A DNA stretch of 64,000 bases, taken from Streptomyces sp. NBC_00490. Lineage in GTDB: Bacteria; Actinomycetota; Actinomycetes; Streptomycetales; Streptomycetaceae. Positions within the stretch are counted from its first letter, which is position 1. Each line of letters opens with the position of its first letter. Positions 63,110 to 64,000 of the stretch are shown one piece after another. The position numbers and the translations under genes were made by a program. Where the stretch lies: positions 1,550,001 to 1,614,000 of the forward strand of contig NZ_CP107869.1 of NCBI RefSeq assembly GCF_036013645.1. The letters run 5' to 3'. A model generated the notes under the pieces. The model worked only from the letters and a program-made list of their open reading frames with translations. It made no database searches and had not been told where the DNA came from.

Positions 63110-64000
63110 TCACGCGTCGGCGGCGGTGGATTCGGTCTCGGTGGAGGTGCGGGCGACCCGGCCGCGGACGGCGTACCACCCGGCGACGAGTGCTCCGGCG
63201 ATCAGCGGCAGGCACAGCACGGTGGTGCGTCCGACCCCGCCGTCGGCGTACATGAGGACCAGGACGGAGGCGAGGAACACCATCGTCACGAGCTCGGTCC
63301 AGGGGGATCCCGGCAGTCGGTAGCCGGGGCGGGTCAGTTCGCCCTTCTCCGTCTTCTGCCAGAAGAGCAGGTGACAGAGCATGATCATGCCCCAGGTGGA
63401 CAGGATCCCGATCGCGGCGAAGTTGAGCACGATCTCGAACGCGTCGGCGGGGACCACGAAGTTGAGGCCGACGCCGAGGACGCAGATGCCGCTGGTGAGC
63501 AGGATGCCGCCGTAGGGGACCTGGCTGCGGCTCATGACGCCGGTGAACCTGGGCGCGGAGCCGGACATCGCCATGGAGCGCAGGATGCGGCCGGTGGAGT
63601 AGAGGCCGGAGTTGAGCGAGGACATGGCGGCGGTGAGGACGACGAGGTTCATCACGCCGCCGGCCGCCGGGACGCCGATGTTGGAGAGCACGGTGACGAA
63701 GGGGCTCTGGCCGCCGGTGTACTTGTTCCACGGCAGCAGCATCGAGAGCAGGACGACCGAGCCGACGTAGAAGAGGCCGACGCGCCACATGATCGAGTTG
63801 ATCGCCTTCGGCATGATCTTCTCGGGGTTCTCGGTCTCGCCGGCCGCGACGCCGACCAGTTCGACGGAGGCGTAGGCGAAGACGACGCCCTGGAGGATCA
63901 GCAGCATGGGCAGCAGACCGTTGGGGAAGATGCCGCCGTGGTCGGTGATCAGGGCCGGGCCGGGGGTGGTGTCGCCGACCTCGTGCTGGGTGACCAGCAG
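63110..64000 (-). CDS. Amino-acid permease (APC family), C-terminal part
   Basis: The 5' end lies outside the window; 296 codons are visible. About eight membrane helices can be seen. APC-superfamily signatures: F-A-Y-A-S-V-E-L-V-G-V-A-A-G-E-T-E-N-P, V-L-T-A-A-M-S-S-L-N-S-G-L-Y-S-T-G-R and W-G-M-I-M-L-C-H-L-L-F-W. The AnsP/GabP branch (asparagine, GABA, proline permeases) fits best. Next to L-asparaginase and aspartase it is probably an L-asparagine permease. The frame is open from the window edge to the stop at 63110. Confidence 0.9.
   Translation of the reverse strand: MLVTQHEVGDTTPGPALITDHGGIFPNGLLPMLLILQGVVFAYASVELVGVAAGETENPEKIMPKAINSIMWRVGLFYVGSVVLLSMLLPWNKYTGGQSPFVTVLSNIGVPAAGGVMNLVVLTAAMSSLNSGLYSTGRILRSMAMSGSAPRFTGVMSRSQVPYGGILLTSGICVLGVGLNFVVPADAFEIVLNFAAIGILSTWGMIMLCHLLFWQKTEKGELTRPGYRLPGSPWTELVTMVFLASVLVLMYADGGVGRTTVLCLPLIAGALVAGWYAVRGRVARTSTETESTAADA

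Overview
The window is about 64 kb of high-GC actinobacterial chromosome, almost certainly Streptomyces. The signs are strong third-position G/C bias, frequent GTG starts, tightly packed genes with 4-8 bp overlaps, many extracytoplasmic hydrolases, a SpoIIE-type phosphatase with PAS and GAF domains, a TPR protein kinase, a second Rho paralogue, MEDS-domain anti-sigma proteins, and two copies of an AGGGGCGCGGGGAACTGCGCG-type interspersed repeat. I see no rRNA, tRNA, CRISPR, prophage, insertion sequence or large biosynthetic cluster. The left and right end genes are cut by the window.

0-27 kb is dominated by acyl-CoA metabolism. An enoyl-CoA hydratase, a double OB-fold DUF35 protein and two thiolase-like proteins without the usual nucleophilic Cys (3466-4266, 206-3350) face an acyl-CoA synthetase (4432-6042). 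A second synthetase and a nitronate monooxygenase (15144-17803) form a translationally coupled pair. Both promoters carry the same inverted repeat, TTTTCTGA-N7-TCAGATT, so one regulator probably controls both loci. An acyl-CoA dehydrogenase (24620-25798) has a site fitting the KstR pattern TnnAACnnGTTnnA. The set resembles the actinobacterial steroid/isoprenoid side-chain degradation toolkit. Between these lie a membrane sulfatase-type enzyme, two alpha/beta hydrolases, PaaK with its own palindromic operator, another AMP-ligase, an N-acyl amidase, a beta-lactamase-fold esterase, a phytoene-desaturase-like flavoprotein, a TPR Ser/Thr kinase and an MpaB-type oxygenase.

26-31 kb holds a cobalamin riboswitch driving cbtB-cbtA (cobalt uptake), a divergent degenerate histidine-phosphatase protein, a Cys-rich copper-binding four-helix protein, a small membrane protein and the dhaKLM dihydroxyacetone kinase operon. 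31-38 kb holds a GH75 chitosanase, a fibronectin-III lipoprotein behind an 18-bp perfect palindrome, a surface protein, a fadH-padR pair with a palindromic operator shared with a divergent M20-like gene, and a hypothetical protein.

38-56 kb is regulatory and accessory: the PAS-PAS-GAF-PP2C phosphatase, a broken DUF5666-like gene, a HemK-like methyltransferase, MarR, GNAT, a quinone oxidoreductase, a sulfite-oxidase-like molybdoenzyme with its flavin reductase, an 8-oxoguanine-deaminase-type amidohydrolase, an AXE1 esterase, another beta-lactamase-fold esterase, a GntR regulator, a two-gene MEDS partner-switching module, an NB-ARC ATPase without an output domain, two methyltransferases and a SnoaL-like protein.

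56-64 kb holds a short second Rho with a C-rich leader, a D-Ala-D-Ala carboxypeptidase, and an amino-acid catabolic run (permease, L-asparaginase, aspartate ammonia-lyase, glutaminase) that would import asparagine and convert it to fumarate and ammonium.

All functions are inferred from translated sequence by eye. No database search was possible.
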